This document shows positions 20,469-30,633 of a stretch of DNA of 64,000 bases, one piece after another (within the stretch, counting starts at the first letter, position 1; the number at the start of each line of letters is the position of its first letter). The notes beneath the pieces are model-generated. The model ran no database searches and was not told where the DNA came from. It saw nothing but the letters and a program-made list of their open reading frames with translations. The position numbers and the translations under genes were made by a program. This DNA is from Agarophyton chilense (lineage: Eukaryota > Rhodophyta > Florideophyceae > Gracilariales > Gracilariaceae), in assembly GCA_030374765.1 (NCBI GenBank), contig JARGXX010000095.1, positions 2,294,001-2,358,000 of the forward strand, read 5' to 3'.

Positions 20469-22124
20469 TCAACGAACCCTGCGCACCTGTATAGTATTGA
20501 CCGTATTATTGTCCCTCACAAGCATGTCACTAGTAATCACAACGTTGTCACCACTAGAAGAATGCCCTTTTTCCAGAAGTAAATCTATCGCTTTAGCAAT
20601 AGTCTCTTCCGGATCATCCGAAAATTCCAGTTCGTATGGCTCGACGCCCCAAAACAAAGTCAGCCGTCTGACAAGGTCGGCATCTGGAGTGAGAGCAATT
20701 ATGGGACACCTTGGACGGGTTGAGGCGATCAATTTCGCGTAATTCCCGAGCCTAGTAAACACAATAATCACAGCGGCATTTAACCTGGATGCCAATGTTG
20801 AAGCCGCAAACGCAAGATCTAAACGTGGGTCTTCTGGATCATCTCCTACAGGAGACGGTGTCATTGGCGAAAACAAATCATTCTGTGACATGGCCGAGTC
20901 CCGAGAAACAACGCTTTTCGCCACAGTCGCCATCACGGTCAACGCTTTGTATGGGAATGATCCGTTTGCAGTCTCTCCACTCAGCATGGTAGCGTCTGCG
21001 CCCTGTCTCACGGCCTCAGTGATATCTGCGACTTCAGCACGTGTGGGAGTGGGATACGTGATCATACTCTCCAACATATGAGTGGCGACGATTGTTGGCT
21101 TACGCAGGGTGCGGTTGATATGAACAATCTCGTCTTGTACAAGCGGTACATCTTCAACTGGTATCTCTGCGCCCAAATCACCACGAGCAACCATAGCTCC
21201 ATCTGAAGCCTTGAGAATTTGAGGCAGTCGGTGAATAGCATCCGCGCTTTCGATCTTGGACAAGACAAGTGCCTTACATCCATTGCCTTTAAGAAATTTC
21301 TTCAGTCGAGCAACATCATCTTCATGCTTCACAAAGCTGAGCGCATAGAAGTCAACGTTCATCTCCATTCCGAATTTAATATCCTCCCAATCTTTTTCCG
21401 TGATCGCTGGCAACGAAGCGCTCTTTCCCCTAACATTTAGATGACGGCGTGACGTGAGCGTGCCACCATCGATGCACTCCGAGACGACGTCTGTCTCAGT
21501 CTTCTCCGTGCATAGAAATGAACACATTCCACCATCAACGAGCAAGGTATCTCCAATGTGGACATCGTTGATGAAGTCGTCGTAACTAACATCGACGGTG
21601 CTTTCGTCAAAGCTATCGAAATCCTTTCGGACGGTCCAAACAAATCGTTGCCCTCGCTTTACCTTGATGGGCGCCTTCACATCACCACTTCTAACCTCTG
21701 GGCCCTTAGTGTCTAACAAAATACCAAGGTTAAAGCGTCCCTTGCTATTAATCTCTCGAACGTTATCGATGACACCCTTATGCCATTCATGAGTTCCGTG
21801 ACTCATATTAAGTCTAACGATGTCCATTCCAGTTTCTGCCAGCTTCTCTATGCTTTCAATATCACAGGTCTTCGGGCCAATGGTGCACACGATTTTGCTC
21901 ATGCGCCCTGTATCGATACCCCACACTTGATCATCATCATAAGAATCACTAGCGAAGCCCAGACTGGTTGTCTCGCTTCGCGAAGTTGCAACCGCGTGCC
22001 ATCTCGCACGAACGAGCGCGGAGCGAATTGGGGGTGTTGAACGATGGGTGAAACTGCGAGAAGTAAAATGCGCAATACTAGACTTGTTAATCAGCACTAC
22101 AGGTGAAGCTGCGAATGCGCTCAT
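20469..22124 (-). CDS. PK: Pyruvate kinase, probably plastid-targeted
   Basis: 551 residues from the ATG at 22122-22124. It converts phosphoenolpyruvate and ADP to pyruvate and ATP. The catalytic core starts near residue 76 (MSKIVCTIGPKT). It has LDTKGPEVRSG (138-147), the active-site signature ALVLSKIESADAI with K290 and E292, DGAMVARGDLGAEIP (308-322) and PTRAEVADITEAVRQGADATMLSGETANG. A glutamate at E143 in KGPE is the residue associated with potassium-dependent enzymes. The first ~70 residues are an extension beginning MSAFAASPVV and rich in Ser, Thr and Arg, as expected of a red-algal plastid transit peptide; targeting is inferred. The C-domain is complete and ends in NTIQVRRVR. Divergent from the gene at 22616. 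Confidence 0.96.
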   Translation of the reverse strand: MSAFAASPVVLINKSSIAHFTSRSFTHRSTPPIRSALVRARWHAVATSRSETTSLGFASDSYDDDQVWGIDTGRMSKIVCTIGPKTCDIESIEKLAETGMDIVRLNMSHGTHEWHKGVIDNVREINSKGRFNLGILLDTKGPEVRSGDVKAPIKVKRGQRFVWTVRKDFDSFDESTVDVSYDDFINDVHIGDTLLVDGGMCSFLCTEKTETDVVSECIDGGTLTSRRHLNVRGKSASLPAITEKDWEDIKFGMEMNVDFYALSFVKHEDDVARLKKFLKGNGCKALVLSKIESADAIHRLPQILKASDGAMVARGDLGAEIPVEDVPLVQDEIVHINRTLRKPTIVATHMLESMITYPTPTRAEVADITEAVRQGADATMLSGETANGSFPYKALTVMATVAKSVVSRDSAMSQNDLFSPMTPSPVGDDPEDPRLDLAFAASTLASRLNAAVIIVFTRLGNYAKLIASTRPRCPIIALTPDADLVRRLTLFWGVEPYELEFSDDPEETIAKAIDLLLEKGHSSSGDNVVITSDMLVRDNNTVNTIQVRRVR

Positions 22125-22615
22125 GGTGGAACTTGATTGTGTCTAACGAATTGGTAGTCGATGTGGGGCTGCTATCTGAGGAGGCGATCCGAGCAACAGG
22201 TGATCAGCAATCCTCAAAGCGAGACAGAAGCCTGCGCGTCGAGATTGATTGGAGTGCAACGGAGGGCGGGTGATTGCTCAAACAGGTGTTCTGTAGTCAT
22301 ACAGAAATTACCTCGCCTGAGCACAGGCAACGAACGGGTGATACGAGCATCGCAAAAATCTGCCGAAGCAGGAATAACGATTTCAACTATCATCGCTTGC
22401 TGCTGAGCCGAACGTCCACTACGTGGATACTTGTGATAATGTAATATGCTGTTTTTGTGCATCCAGTATCTCCGTTGCCTGATCCCTCCACGAGAGAGAG
22501 CAACCGTTCCGCAGTATGACAGAGCCGACCTCCAACCGCTTAACGGCTGTTCCCCTTCCTCTGCGTCAACCCCGGCAGCTGCAGACGGAAATCCAGCAGT
22601 CAGGAAAGGCTGGCC
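22125..22615. promoter_or_regulatory. Divergent promoter region of pyruvate kinase and a small hypothetical gene
   Basis: 491 bp between opposite starts. An ATG at 22516 in another frame opens a 57-codon frame overlapping the start at 22616; its significance is unclear. No specific site was recognised. Confidence 0.4.
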
Positions 22616-23095
22616 ATGTCCAACCGCGGCTCCCAGATAGCGCGCATAATAGCGGAATCGCCCCCATCAGAACTAGTTCCAGCCGCTGAAGCCGCTCGCC
22701 AAGCCGCCGCGGCCCATGTCTGGCGTTCCGCCTATGAGCAAGGCGCGCGAGCTGGATGGACTGCAGGTTGGGCTGCAGCAAGCTCACCCAGCCCAACGTC
22801 TTCTGTTGACGACCCGCCAATCCAACTGCAAATGAGCGAGGAATATGCCCGCTTGTTTTCGCGCCCAAAGCCGCGCCAACAAGAAACGCCACAAGAGGAG
22901 CCTGAAGAGTTCGATCTTCGTACAATCGGCGGCGGATCAGCGCAACAGGAACGGCTGCAGCAAAAGAGTCGCCTTTACGGCGAGCAGGCTGAAAAGGTTG
23001 TGGAGAGCGAAAATATGTCAAATGCCATTTTCCGCGCGGAGGCGAGCAGAACGGGTGCGCCGTATTGGCCGGTTGTGCCTCTTCGGGACACATAG
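22616..23095 (+). CDS. Small hypothetical protein, alanine/glutamine-rich
   Basis: 159 residues from an ATG. I do not recognise the family. It has an Ala-rich segment (PAAEAARQAAAAHVWRSAYE) followed by a Gly/Trp segment (GARAGWTAGWAAA) that could form a small amphipathic or hairpin helix, then a proline/glutamate-rich linker, EEYARLFSRPKPR, a helical Gln/Glu-rich stretch and the C-terminus GAPYWPVVPLRDT. No signal peptide or clear membrane span is present. Base composition and codon use look coding, and the divergent position next to pyruvate kinase supports a real gene. The antisense frame at 22566-23189 is judged a shadow. Confidence 0.5.
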   Translation: MSNRGSQIARIIAESPPSELVPAAEAARQAAAAHVWRSAYEQGARAGWTAGWAAASSPSPTSSVDDPPIQLQMSEEYARLFSRPKPRQQETPQEEPEEFDLRTIGGGSAQQERLQQKSRLYGEQAEKVVESENMSNAIFRAEASRTGAPYWPVVPLRDT

Positions 23096-25617
23096 TGAGA
23101 GGAACACACTTCCCTGTGATGTGAATACAACTACCCGTATCGCTACACCAGTCTGCATGTGCATGAGAAAGCCATATCGTGAAGGACAATGTTGCAAAAC
23201 CTTCTTCAGAAAGCTTGAGCGTTGAACAGTAGCTAGTGGTAAGCCCGAAGTCACCTCCATTATTTGTGCGCCATCATCGATGCAATAATCAATGTCTGCA
23301 GCCACCACGGCTGCAGTGGGTGGCCAAATATCTACCACAATTCTATTAAGGACCAGTGATGATCCTGTCCGAACCTGGTATGGATCAAAACAAGCGAGTT
23401 ACTTTTTATCATGATATTCCGGGACCAGCGATCACATGGATGCCACGACATCTGCTTAGACTTGGAAGCGTATCTAGAGATTAATAGAAGCCTCTCTGAA
23501 TATAAGAAAATGTGAAGTGGAATCGTTGTTTTCAGAAGCGATCAGGGAATCAGTGCTTTTTCCATGACATACGCACATTGTATGGACCGATGGATATCTT
23601 CAGCAATAAGTCCGCTGTCTATATTGGATACAGAACATCAAGGCACCATTCAGGAATATCGACTTTTATATCGGCAACCATTTTAATAATATTCACGGTT
23701 TGTGCAAAGAATCGACCAGCATTCAAAGAATTATTGCACTCTTCACCTTCTCGGAGACATCAGCAGAAGTATATGCTTCTGTGTCAAAAAATGTTACTTG
23801 TGGTATGAACATTTTTTGCGTCACGGACTAGAAACCACTATCGAATGCCTAAGTAAGTGCATTGGGCATGCTAAGCTTTCAGCAAGTATCTATACTCTCT
23901 GGCACTTTGATGGGTTTGGCACTCCCGACAGTCCCCAGTCCACTGTTTTTCACACGTCGCTCTCTTTGGGGAGATTGTCGAAGTAAATGGGGGACAGCTT
24001 TCAAACGTCAGTGGCAATGTACTGATAAAGGACAAAAGTTGGCTTTTGCATGGGCGAATTGAGCAAATGGTGCATTGTCGTCGGCGCTTAAAATACCATC
24101 CCATACATGCAACCTTCCGCACTTCGGTTTCCCCGCATATTTGATTTCTCTGTTGTGTGATACCCTCCGTTTAGGCCATCAACGTACTACGTCGGACAAA
24201 AAGTCAGGCTCGTAATCAGCATGGGTTCACCTTACCGAAATTGACATGACAGGCGTCAGACCGTGATTTCTTAGAGATAAAGAAATTAGTACCAGACGTC
24301 ATAAGCAAGAGATGAAGACGTTGGGAGAGAATGAAAGTGCTCCAAGATACGCTTGCGAAAGAATAGATCGGCATTGACGAAGAAGGCGGCCAAATGGTAG
24401 ATGTACGGCGTTGCGGAAGCCTTCTGAAAACAGCGCCGTCAATGAATTCCCAATTGCGACCATCGCGTATATCTTCTAAAACTTTGTACCAATCCATTGC
24501 TTATTCTGTTCATGCACGACGTTCATGAGTGACGTAAAACGGTCGACAAGCGTTCCACCATACTTGCTAGGCCGGAAATCTCGTAAATGCAGTCAATCGT
24601 CATAATGTGGAGCTCCGTGGCATATCTCCTCACAAAGCTTTGTTGACAAAACTGTGTGGGGTAGAGAAAGCCACCATCAGACATCTTGGTGATGATCTCG
24701 TCGCCGAGTTGCGCTGTAACCCTTTGCGTCAGCCTTATCGAATCATTTCTGAACTTCAAAGCTCTAGTTTCGCAGCGCAGACTAGGCGCAAGAATGGAAG
24801 GCCGATGCAATGGTCAGAGCTGAAGTGTTGGTGGTGCTGGTGGTGGTAGGGGTTTTCCGGGGCATACACTTCGCAGGAGCACCACGTAAGTTGGGTGCCT
24901 TATCGCAAAGTGTTGTGATCGGTGGGTGCGCCGAGAATGCCACAGATGACTAGAAGTGGGCACAGGCTGCACGCTCCCGGATGTGAAACTGGGCGTCGGA
25001 GTCGGCGGTCTAACAACGAAGTACAATAGGTCGCGCGTGGGTATAGGTGATAAGGCGTAAATGGCTACCAATCAGAACACACAAAACGTTCACGGAGGCG
25101 ACTGTGGCCCTGGCTGCGACGTTGACGTCGTTCTGTGCTACGTCGTTAGGCGAGTTGAGGTGAAAGACTGTGTGAGTGTTGCTGCAGCTGCTGCTGGAGG
25201 TTGATGGTAGTGGTGAGTGTGCTTCTGGAAGCCAGCTTGGAGCATATATCCCGCGGAGAGCCCGACATGGGGAAGACAACGTAGGTGCAGTTAGGTCGAG
25301 TACAGCTTTGGCCTTGTAAAACAAGCTGGAGTAGCGGAAGAAGACGCCTGGTATGGGCGGCGTAGAACGCTAGAAAGAGGGCTTGGCAAGCGCTTTGTCG
25401 GCCAAGCACGACCGCTTGTCAGAGAGGCGAAGGTGTAGTGTGGGCGAAATTGATTCGTTAAGCAAGAGCTGTTCGGGTTTGGCGAAATACTCGCAGATTT
25501 ACTCGAGTTGTGTTGTGTGAAACTACAAAATGTTGACAAACGGTACATTTATCATCGAGCCAGGAGAAATGTGGTCTACGATCCAGATATCCATTAACCT
25601 AAGGCTTTCAAACCTGC
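23096..25617. other. Intergenic region, no gene supported
   Basis: 2.5 kb. Adjacent minus-strand frames at 24523-24810 and 24216-24497 (the latter beginning MDWYKVLEDIRDGR) look mildly protein-like but match no family I know; they may be a decayed gene. A GGT-rich simple stretch lies at 24829-24850. Nothing else is supported. Confidence 0.4.
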
Positions 25618-26076
25618 TCACACACAGGCTAATTTTACCGGAGAGATGGAGCTCGGGGTGTCCATACAGGTGGATAGGATCAGCTGATTTATGGTGCCCA
25701 CCAATAATTCTGCGTTGATCGTTCCATCAATTGTTCGGAAGGGAATGCAAAACCCTTCGCTGGCCAGAATAGTGTCCTCACTACCGACAAACGCCAAACA
25801 CCCCTCCCTCGATAAGTCTGGATCACTAGTGACTTTAAGTGCCCCCGTGAACAGCGCGAAGCAGAAACATGTCGACTGTGGCAGAACCAGTCCAATTGGA
25901 CAGATGCCCACCATTCCCGTTAATGGCTCGCCAAAGAAATCAGTGGGCACCGGCGACGGTTCAATGTCCGTTTCTTGGCGCACAGAGAACTTCGATTCTG
26001 TTGGTAGCATCCAGGATGAACGGGCAGGTTTGATGGCGATGCAAATAAGCATCATCACAACAGTGAATCTATTCAT
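25618..26076 (-). CDS. Small secreted protein, cysteine-containing, unknown function
   Basis: 152 residues from the ATG at 26074-26076, chosen because it puts a classic signal peptide at the N-terminus (MNRFTVVMMLICIAIKPARS, hydrophobic core with a small-residue exit); the frame is open a further 43 codons upstream without such a feature. The mature part contains seven cysteines, including GICPIG, STCFCF and a C-terminal LACV, suggesting disulphide bonds. Segments such as GCLAFVGSEDTILASEGFCIPF look beta-rich. I do not recognise a family. An extracellular, wall or lumenal protein is inferred. Confidence 0.5.
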   Translation of the reverse strand: MNRFTVVMMLICIAIKPARSSWMLPTESKFSVRQETDIEPSPVPTDFFGEPLTGMVGICPIGLVLPQSTCFCFALFTGALKVTSDPDLSREGCLAFVGSEDTILASEGFCIPFRTIDGTINAELLVGTINQLILSTCMDTPSSISPVKLACV

Positions 26077-26780
26077 TGTTGGGCACCTGTCGGAGTTGTT
26101 TGTGTTGCTGTTTTTGTCGATGTGTCGGAGTAGAATGTTGGTCAGGTGATTAAAGGAAGCTCCCAGTCGATGTTTAGGATCTACTCGGCAGGTGCGAGCT
26201 CGCAAAGAACAGCTTGTCTTATGTAGCCTGTGGAACGCAAAGAGAATATGTCAATGATAGCAAGACATGTGTGCTGACTCGGCACTGCTGATGTGTGAAT
26301 ACAGAGCATGATTGATTGTAACTTAGACCTAAATACTCGACCGGAATTCGGGCTGTACGCCGTTTTCACTGCACTCTTCTGGGTGGAGAGAGCCGAAGCA
26401 CGCCTGTTCCACTATGGAATCTAAGATACGTACCCTTGACGAAAGAGCCGTAGGCCGCTACGCGGCTCCTACAGTCCTACGTCACGCAGTATACCCTCAA
26501 TCGCTACGCAGACTACAATCCTTCGTCACGCAGCGTAGCAGGAGAATCCAAGATTTCTGTCGTCAAACACCAATGTTCGAAAGCGCAGCTCGAGCAATCT
26601 ATAACCTACAATCAGATTGCTGATAACCCTCCCTGGGGGCTTTATTCGACAAAGATTTGCTGCTGTTCAAACCGAACTGTACGCAGTCAGACGAGCAGAT
26701 TTCTTTGAAATCTTTACATCCAAACAGCTCTGAAAAGCATACAAAGCCTAATTTGACAATAGAAGGTTTTGGCACAGAGA
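26077..26780. other. Spacer between the last left-hand gene and the transposon cluster
   Basis: No gene is supported. Near 26445-26475 a short palindromic stretch (AGCCGTAGGCCGCTACGCGG) suggests a hairpin or a transposon relic. Confidence 0.4.
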
Positions 26781-26802
26781 GTTCGGTAAAAAATTTCGGT
26801 AG
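26781..26802 (+). repeat. Left terminal inverted repeat of the Harbinger element
   Basis: Matches the reverse complement of 30166-30185 except in the A-rich spacer between its two CGGT cores. Confidence 0.6.
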
Positions 26803-26805
26803 CTA

Positions 26806-28105
26806 CAGTGCGTTTCAAAAACATATCCCTTTACAAAAACTGCGCCAAAAATGCATTTCACGTACTGTAGAGCACATTTCACAACAAATAAAAACCACTA
26901 AGTCAATAACACTGTTTCAAAAGTATATCCTTTATACAATCATTCGCTCAATTATGGCTCGTGGCGCACCTCTGACACGCTCTGAACAGCTGGAAATCAT
27001 GGAATTAGTAGGTCAGGGTATGATTCCAGCAGATATAGCCCGAAAACTCAAGCGCATCTCAAACACAATCAGCAACTTCATCAAAAACCCCGCTATATAC
27101 GGAACAGAACGTTCAACTGGCCGTCCTACGGCACTATCCCCGGCCGATAAGCGTGGAATTAAGCATGAACTATGCCGCAACACTTCATCTTGCGGGAAAA
27201 TTGTCACAAATCTAAATTTGCCTCTATCACGATGTACAATATAACGTGAAGTCAACCGTCAAAATTTGTTCAAGTACACAAAAATGAGGAAAACTTTTTT
27301 TTTAAAAGATAATCACAAGAAAAATCGAGTTGAATGGTGTGATCAAAAGGCTTATTGGAAAACGGAATGGAATAATGTTATCTTTTCCGACGAAAAAAAG
27401 TTTAACCTTGATGGTCCAGATTGCTATATATTTTATTGGCATGATCTACGAAAAGGAAAGAAGGAATTTGTGAGTAGGCATTCAGGAGGCGCATCAGTAA
27501 TGGTTTGGGCTGGATTTTCCACGAAAAGAGCAACTGATATGGCTTTTGTTGAAACTACAATGAACTCTGAGAAGTATGCTGAGGTTCTAGAAAACTATCT
27601 TTTACCTTTTTCATACTGTATGCATGGAGAAGAATTCATTTTTCAGCAAGATAATGCACCTGTGCATAAGTCTAATTCTATGAAACAGTGGTTCAATAGT
27701 CTAAATATGTCGGTTATGGAATGGCCTGCGCGCTCTCCTGACCTCAACCCTATCGAAAACATTTGGGTAATGTTGGACCGAATGGTTTATGGGCAAGGAA
27801 GCCAATTTGATACAGTTTTTGATCTGAAAAATTGTATCAAAGATTGCTGGGAAAAGATTGACTGTAATGCTATCAATCCTTTTATAGAATTAATGCCAAA
27901 GCGTTGTATAAGTGTTATACAGGCTAGAGGAGCAAAAATAAACCACTGAACTCGCGTTAGAATAATAAGGATGCAATAAAGGTTATGATTTTGAAACAGT
28001 TTTTTTACTTGAAATTTTTTTCACACTGATTTTGTTAGTTGTACTGTATCCAAAACGTCGATTTTTGGAAAATTTGCGCGAGGGATATGATTTTGAAACA
28101 GACTT
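26806..28105 (+). mobile_element. Tc1-type DNA transposon with two-tier (IR/DR) termini
   Basis: The element starts at CAGTG just after a TA at 26804-26805, the family's target. Each end carries two copies of a motif like GTTTCAAAA.CATATCC: outer copy at 26812 and inner at 26914 on the left, and the inverted copies ending at 27997 (inner) and 28099 (outer) on the right. Both spacings are 102 bp. This is the IR/DR arrangement known from Sleeping Beauty-like Tc1 elements. About 1.3 kb in total; the transposase frame is nearly intact. The right end has diverged over its last few bases, so the right TA is not clear. Confidence 0.85.
26954..27949 (+). pseudogene. Tc1/mariner transposase (DD34E) with one in-frame stop
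   Basis: From the ATG at 26954 to the stop ending at 27949 the frame is 331 codons, interrupted by a single TAA at 27242-27244; the frame is the same on both sides. The N-terminal part has a helix-turn-helix (TRSEQLEIMELVGQGMIP, ADIARKLKRISNTISNF) and a GRPTALSP linker. The catalytic domain has IFSDEKKF (first D), QQDNAPVHKS (second D) and DLNPIENIW (E), with 34 residues between the second D and the E, diagnostic of the Tc1 group. It would cut and paste the flanking element at TA sites. As it stands it is probably inactive. AT-rich codon use differs from the neighbouring host genes, as expected of a mobile gene. Confidence 0.92.
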
Positions 28106-28149
28106 TTTGTTACAATTTTCGAACCGTTACCGAATAAAAGAAAATTATT

Positions 28150-29190
28150 TTGGAGTACAGTTCGGTATTATGGGATGGGTGGGGAGGTGGCCAAGGTGCC
28201 AACGAACTCACTCCGCTTGCCAAGATGCGAATCAAGGATGGCGCCATCACGAAAGTGAGCCGTCGAGCAACTATGGCCCTGCTGTGTCTCGTGTGTTCTC
28301 GAAAAGTGGATGCAACTAACCTGCTTGCAGCTCTTATCATTTGTATGGTGCAGTACGGAGCAATGGAAGAGGCGCTGTTTACCGAACTAATTTTACAAGT
28401 GAGCTCTACTTGGTTTAACTTGCAAGCCCTAGGCGATTCTATGTGTCTGAAGCGGTTTCGATTTGTTAAATCCAATATATACAAGATCGTTAACATGTTG
28501 TTCTGGCCTGCCAGTAAGAATTATACTGAAAAAGACGTTACAAGACTAACGCTGTGTTCTCGTTCTGTATCTTGTGTAGAAGGCTGTGTACGATTAGCAG
28601 GTGGTAAGATCTGGAAGAATAATTTGGTATTAGAGCGCCAGCGTTAAATGAGATCTTCTACGGAGCTCTAGAATTCATGATCGATCGTTTCAATAAAGTT
28701 ATGATCGAGTATCGAGATGAGTTCAAATGAATGCGCGCTCGTTTGTATGCGGAATGCTTGAAACAGACAGGTAATTCCCTGGAGAGCTGTGTTGGGTTCA
28801 TCGATGGTACGAATATCTACATCGAGCGGTCTAAAGAGACACAACAGAGAGCCACTTTCAGTGGCCACAAGCGCAGAAACTGCCTTAAGTTTCAAGCCAT
28901 AAGTCTACCGGATGGCCTCATCTTTAACTTATACGGTCCTGTGGAAAGAATACATTATGATATGACGCTATACAGAAAGTCACATATAGCTGCTGATCTC
29001 TAGAGATCGCTATTAGTTGGAGGCAGACAGTTTTAATTGTATGGGGACCCGGCCTATGTTCTTCGAAGTTATTTGCAAGTCGGATTTTAAGGTGCGTCTT
29101 TGACACAAGAACAAAAGGATTTCAACAAGCAAATGTCTGCTTGTAGGATAGATGTAAAGTGGTCGTTAAAAGTCATCAAGAATTAATTTA
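28150..29190 (+). pseudogene. Harbinger transposase remnant
   Basis: Pieces in the plus direction match the DDE_4/PIF-Harbinger nuclease. An N-terminal part at 28150-28647 is followed by SCVGFIDGTNIYIER (first D), FSGHKRRNCLKFQAISLPDG and YGPVERIHYDMTLYRKS at 28731-29003. Then LYGDPAYVLRSY (second D) lies around 29039-29075, and DVKWSLKVIKN at the end, where family members have VEWSF, so the catalytic glutamate is replaced by lysine. Several stops and a frame change separate the pieces (stops at 28645-28647 and 29001-29003 among them). The protein is certainly non-functional. The order, spacing and size are typical of algal and oomycete Harbinger transposases. Confidence 0.8.
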
Positions 29191-29503
29191 CTTATGTGGA
29201 AGCACCACAAAAATTAGTTCTTCCACGGACTTCTGTTGGTCTTTGGTACCATTTGTCTGCTATTCTTTGGAACATGCGAACTTGCTTGTATAGCTCCCAA
29301 AGCTCGCACTTCTTCAAATGCACACCACCGTCGTTTGAGACTTACCTGAGCACCATGGGTGCCCTAAATAACTAGAGAACCTTCACAAGGCCCACATTAT
29401 GCTCTTCACAAGTCCCACGTTTGGCTCTTCAAAAGCTCTGCTCTCAGGCCAGCAATCCCCGAATGGGCGCGCGCTCCTGGTTGGCAGAAGTAAACACACC
29501 AAC

Positions 29504-30057
29504 TTAGTTTTCCCTGGCCTTTAAGTCCATGATCAACTCCAACATAGAACTTTGGACCTCCAACCCCAATCGACGCTCTTCTGCAGCCTCCGCAGACCTC
29601 TTCTTCTCCTCTGCAAACCGTTGCGCCTCCAAATCCACCCGACGCTTCTCGATATCATTACGCCGCTTTGCATCAATTGCTTCCGTTTGAATACGGTGCT
29701 CTTCTAGCGGAATGCACTTTCCCTTGAAGTCTGAACGCTTCTCGTCTCGACCTCCCTGCCGACCAAGCAGACTTAAACGCTCCACCTCTGCTTTCTCCAC
29801 AACTGAAATAGTCGACTCATATCCGTTGTCGCTTGGGTATGACTTGTCTTCTGCTTCTTCGGCGTTCTTGCCTCCCCATCCCCATCCGGACTTTCACGTG
29901 TTAAAGCTCTGGCCATTGTCATATCCCTTACCTGTTCCCCCGCAGCAAGAAGTGCGGCTTCTTTATCTGACGCTTCCGCTTTGGCTTTTGCCTTTTCGTC
30001 CTTGTAGTCATCGATTTCCTTGACTAGATCTTGACAAAGCTGCTCGTCGTCTCCTTA
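29504..30057 (-). pseudogene. Coiled-coil / Myb-like partner protein of the Harbinger element, remnant
   Basis: Minus-strand coding remnant. The downstream open part (29504-29800, 98 codons) is a charged coiled coil (RRNDIEKRRVDLEAQRFAEE) ending in MLELIMDLKAREN. Upstream in another frame is DDYKDEKAKAKAEASDKEAA, then GEQVRDMTMARAL and a Lys-rich PKKQK stretch. This arrangement is that of the second Harbinger protein, which helps the transposase enter the nucleus and bind the termini. The N-terminal Myb domain is not present. At least one frameshift separates the two parts. Confidence 0.6.
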
Positions 30058-30165
30058 CTGTGCATGGGATACCGAAAAGCCACTTCGGTAGAAAGGGGCA
30101 GATACCGAAAATTCGGTCGACGATTTCGGTGGGGGTTGGCTAATCCTAATTTAGCACCGTAATTT

Positions 30166-30185
30166 CTACCGAAATATGACCGAAC
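30166..30185 (-). repeat. Right terminal inverted repeat of the Harbinger element
   Basis: CTACCGAAATATGACCGAAC; partner of 26781-26802. Confidence 0.6.
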
Positions 30186-30207
30186 GGCACCGGCCAAAAC
30201 CCTCTAA

Positions 30208-30633
30208 TGTTGTGCAAACGGCGATTCCGTGTAAGCGGTGTAGAACGCGGCGGTGCGGCGGAATCGATGTAAACGGCGTAGAAAGGCGGCGCGAGAGCAA
30301 GACGAACGAGAAGGACGGTGACGGTGATGAAGTTGTTGTAGTAGAGGAGGTTGAGAGTTTTTCAGTCGAATGATATCGGACAAGAGAAGTAGTTCTCCTG
30401 TTCCGAGCTCTTTTTTAGTAGCTGGGAGCTTGGTGTAGGTCTCTACCGCGCCAAGTAAGCAGCGTCGTTCTAATTCAACGTCTCGTAGGCTAAGAGTACT
30501 AATTCAAATTAAATATTCAATTTCGTGTCTATCTAACGTTCGTTACTACGAACTACATTGCAACCTACGCAGCTATATACAATAGATTTCGTGTTGTAAT
30601 TCTAAATTCTCTTCTCGCGAGACGTCTTCAACA
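30208..30633 (-). repeat. Left (3') LTR of element A
   Basis: 426 bp, TG...CA. Carries one copy of a 38-bp unit that is tripled in the right LTR. Confidence 0.85.

Larger units (their letters stand above)
26781..30185. mobile_element. PIF/Harbinger-type DNA transposon, decayed, carrying a nested Tc1 element
   Basis: The ends are an imperfect inverted repeat: 26781-26802 and 30166-30185 both read GTTCGGT, a short spacer, then TTTCGGTAG. TTCGGTA or its complement recurs near both ends. Inside are two convergent coding remnants, as usual for this superfamily: a DDE transposase on plus (about 28150-29190) and a coiled-coil/Myb-like partner on minus (about 29504-30057). Without the 1.3-kb Tc1 insertion the element would be about 2.1 kb. 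No 3-bp target duplication is evident, so the exact ends may be a few bases off. Confidence 0.65.

Noticed and set aside
22566-23189. 207-codon minus-strand open frame
   Set aside because: Antisense to the ATG-initiated gene at 22616; starts in low-quality sequence and has no motif.
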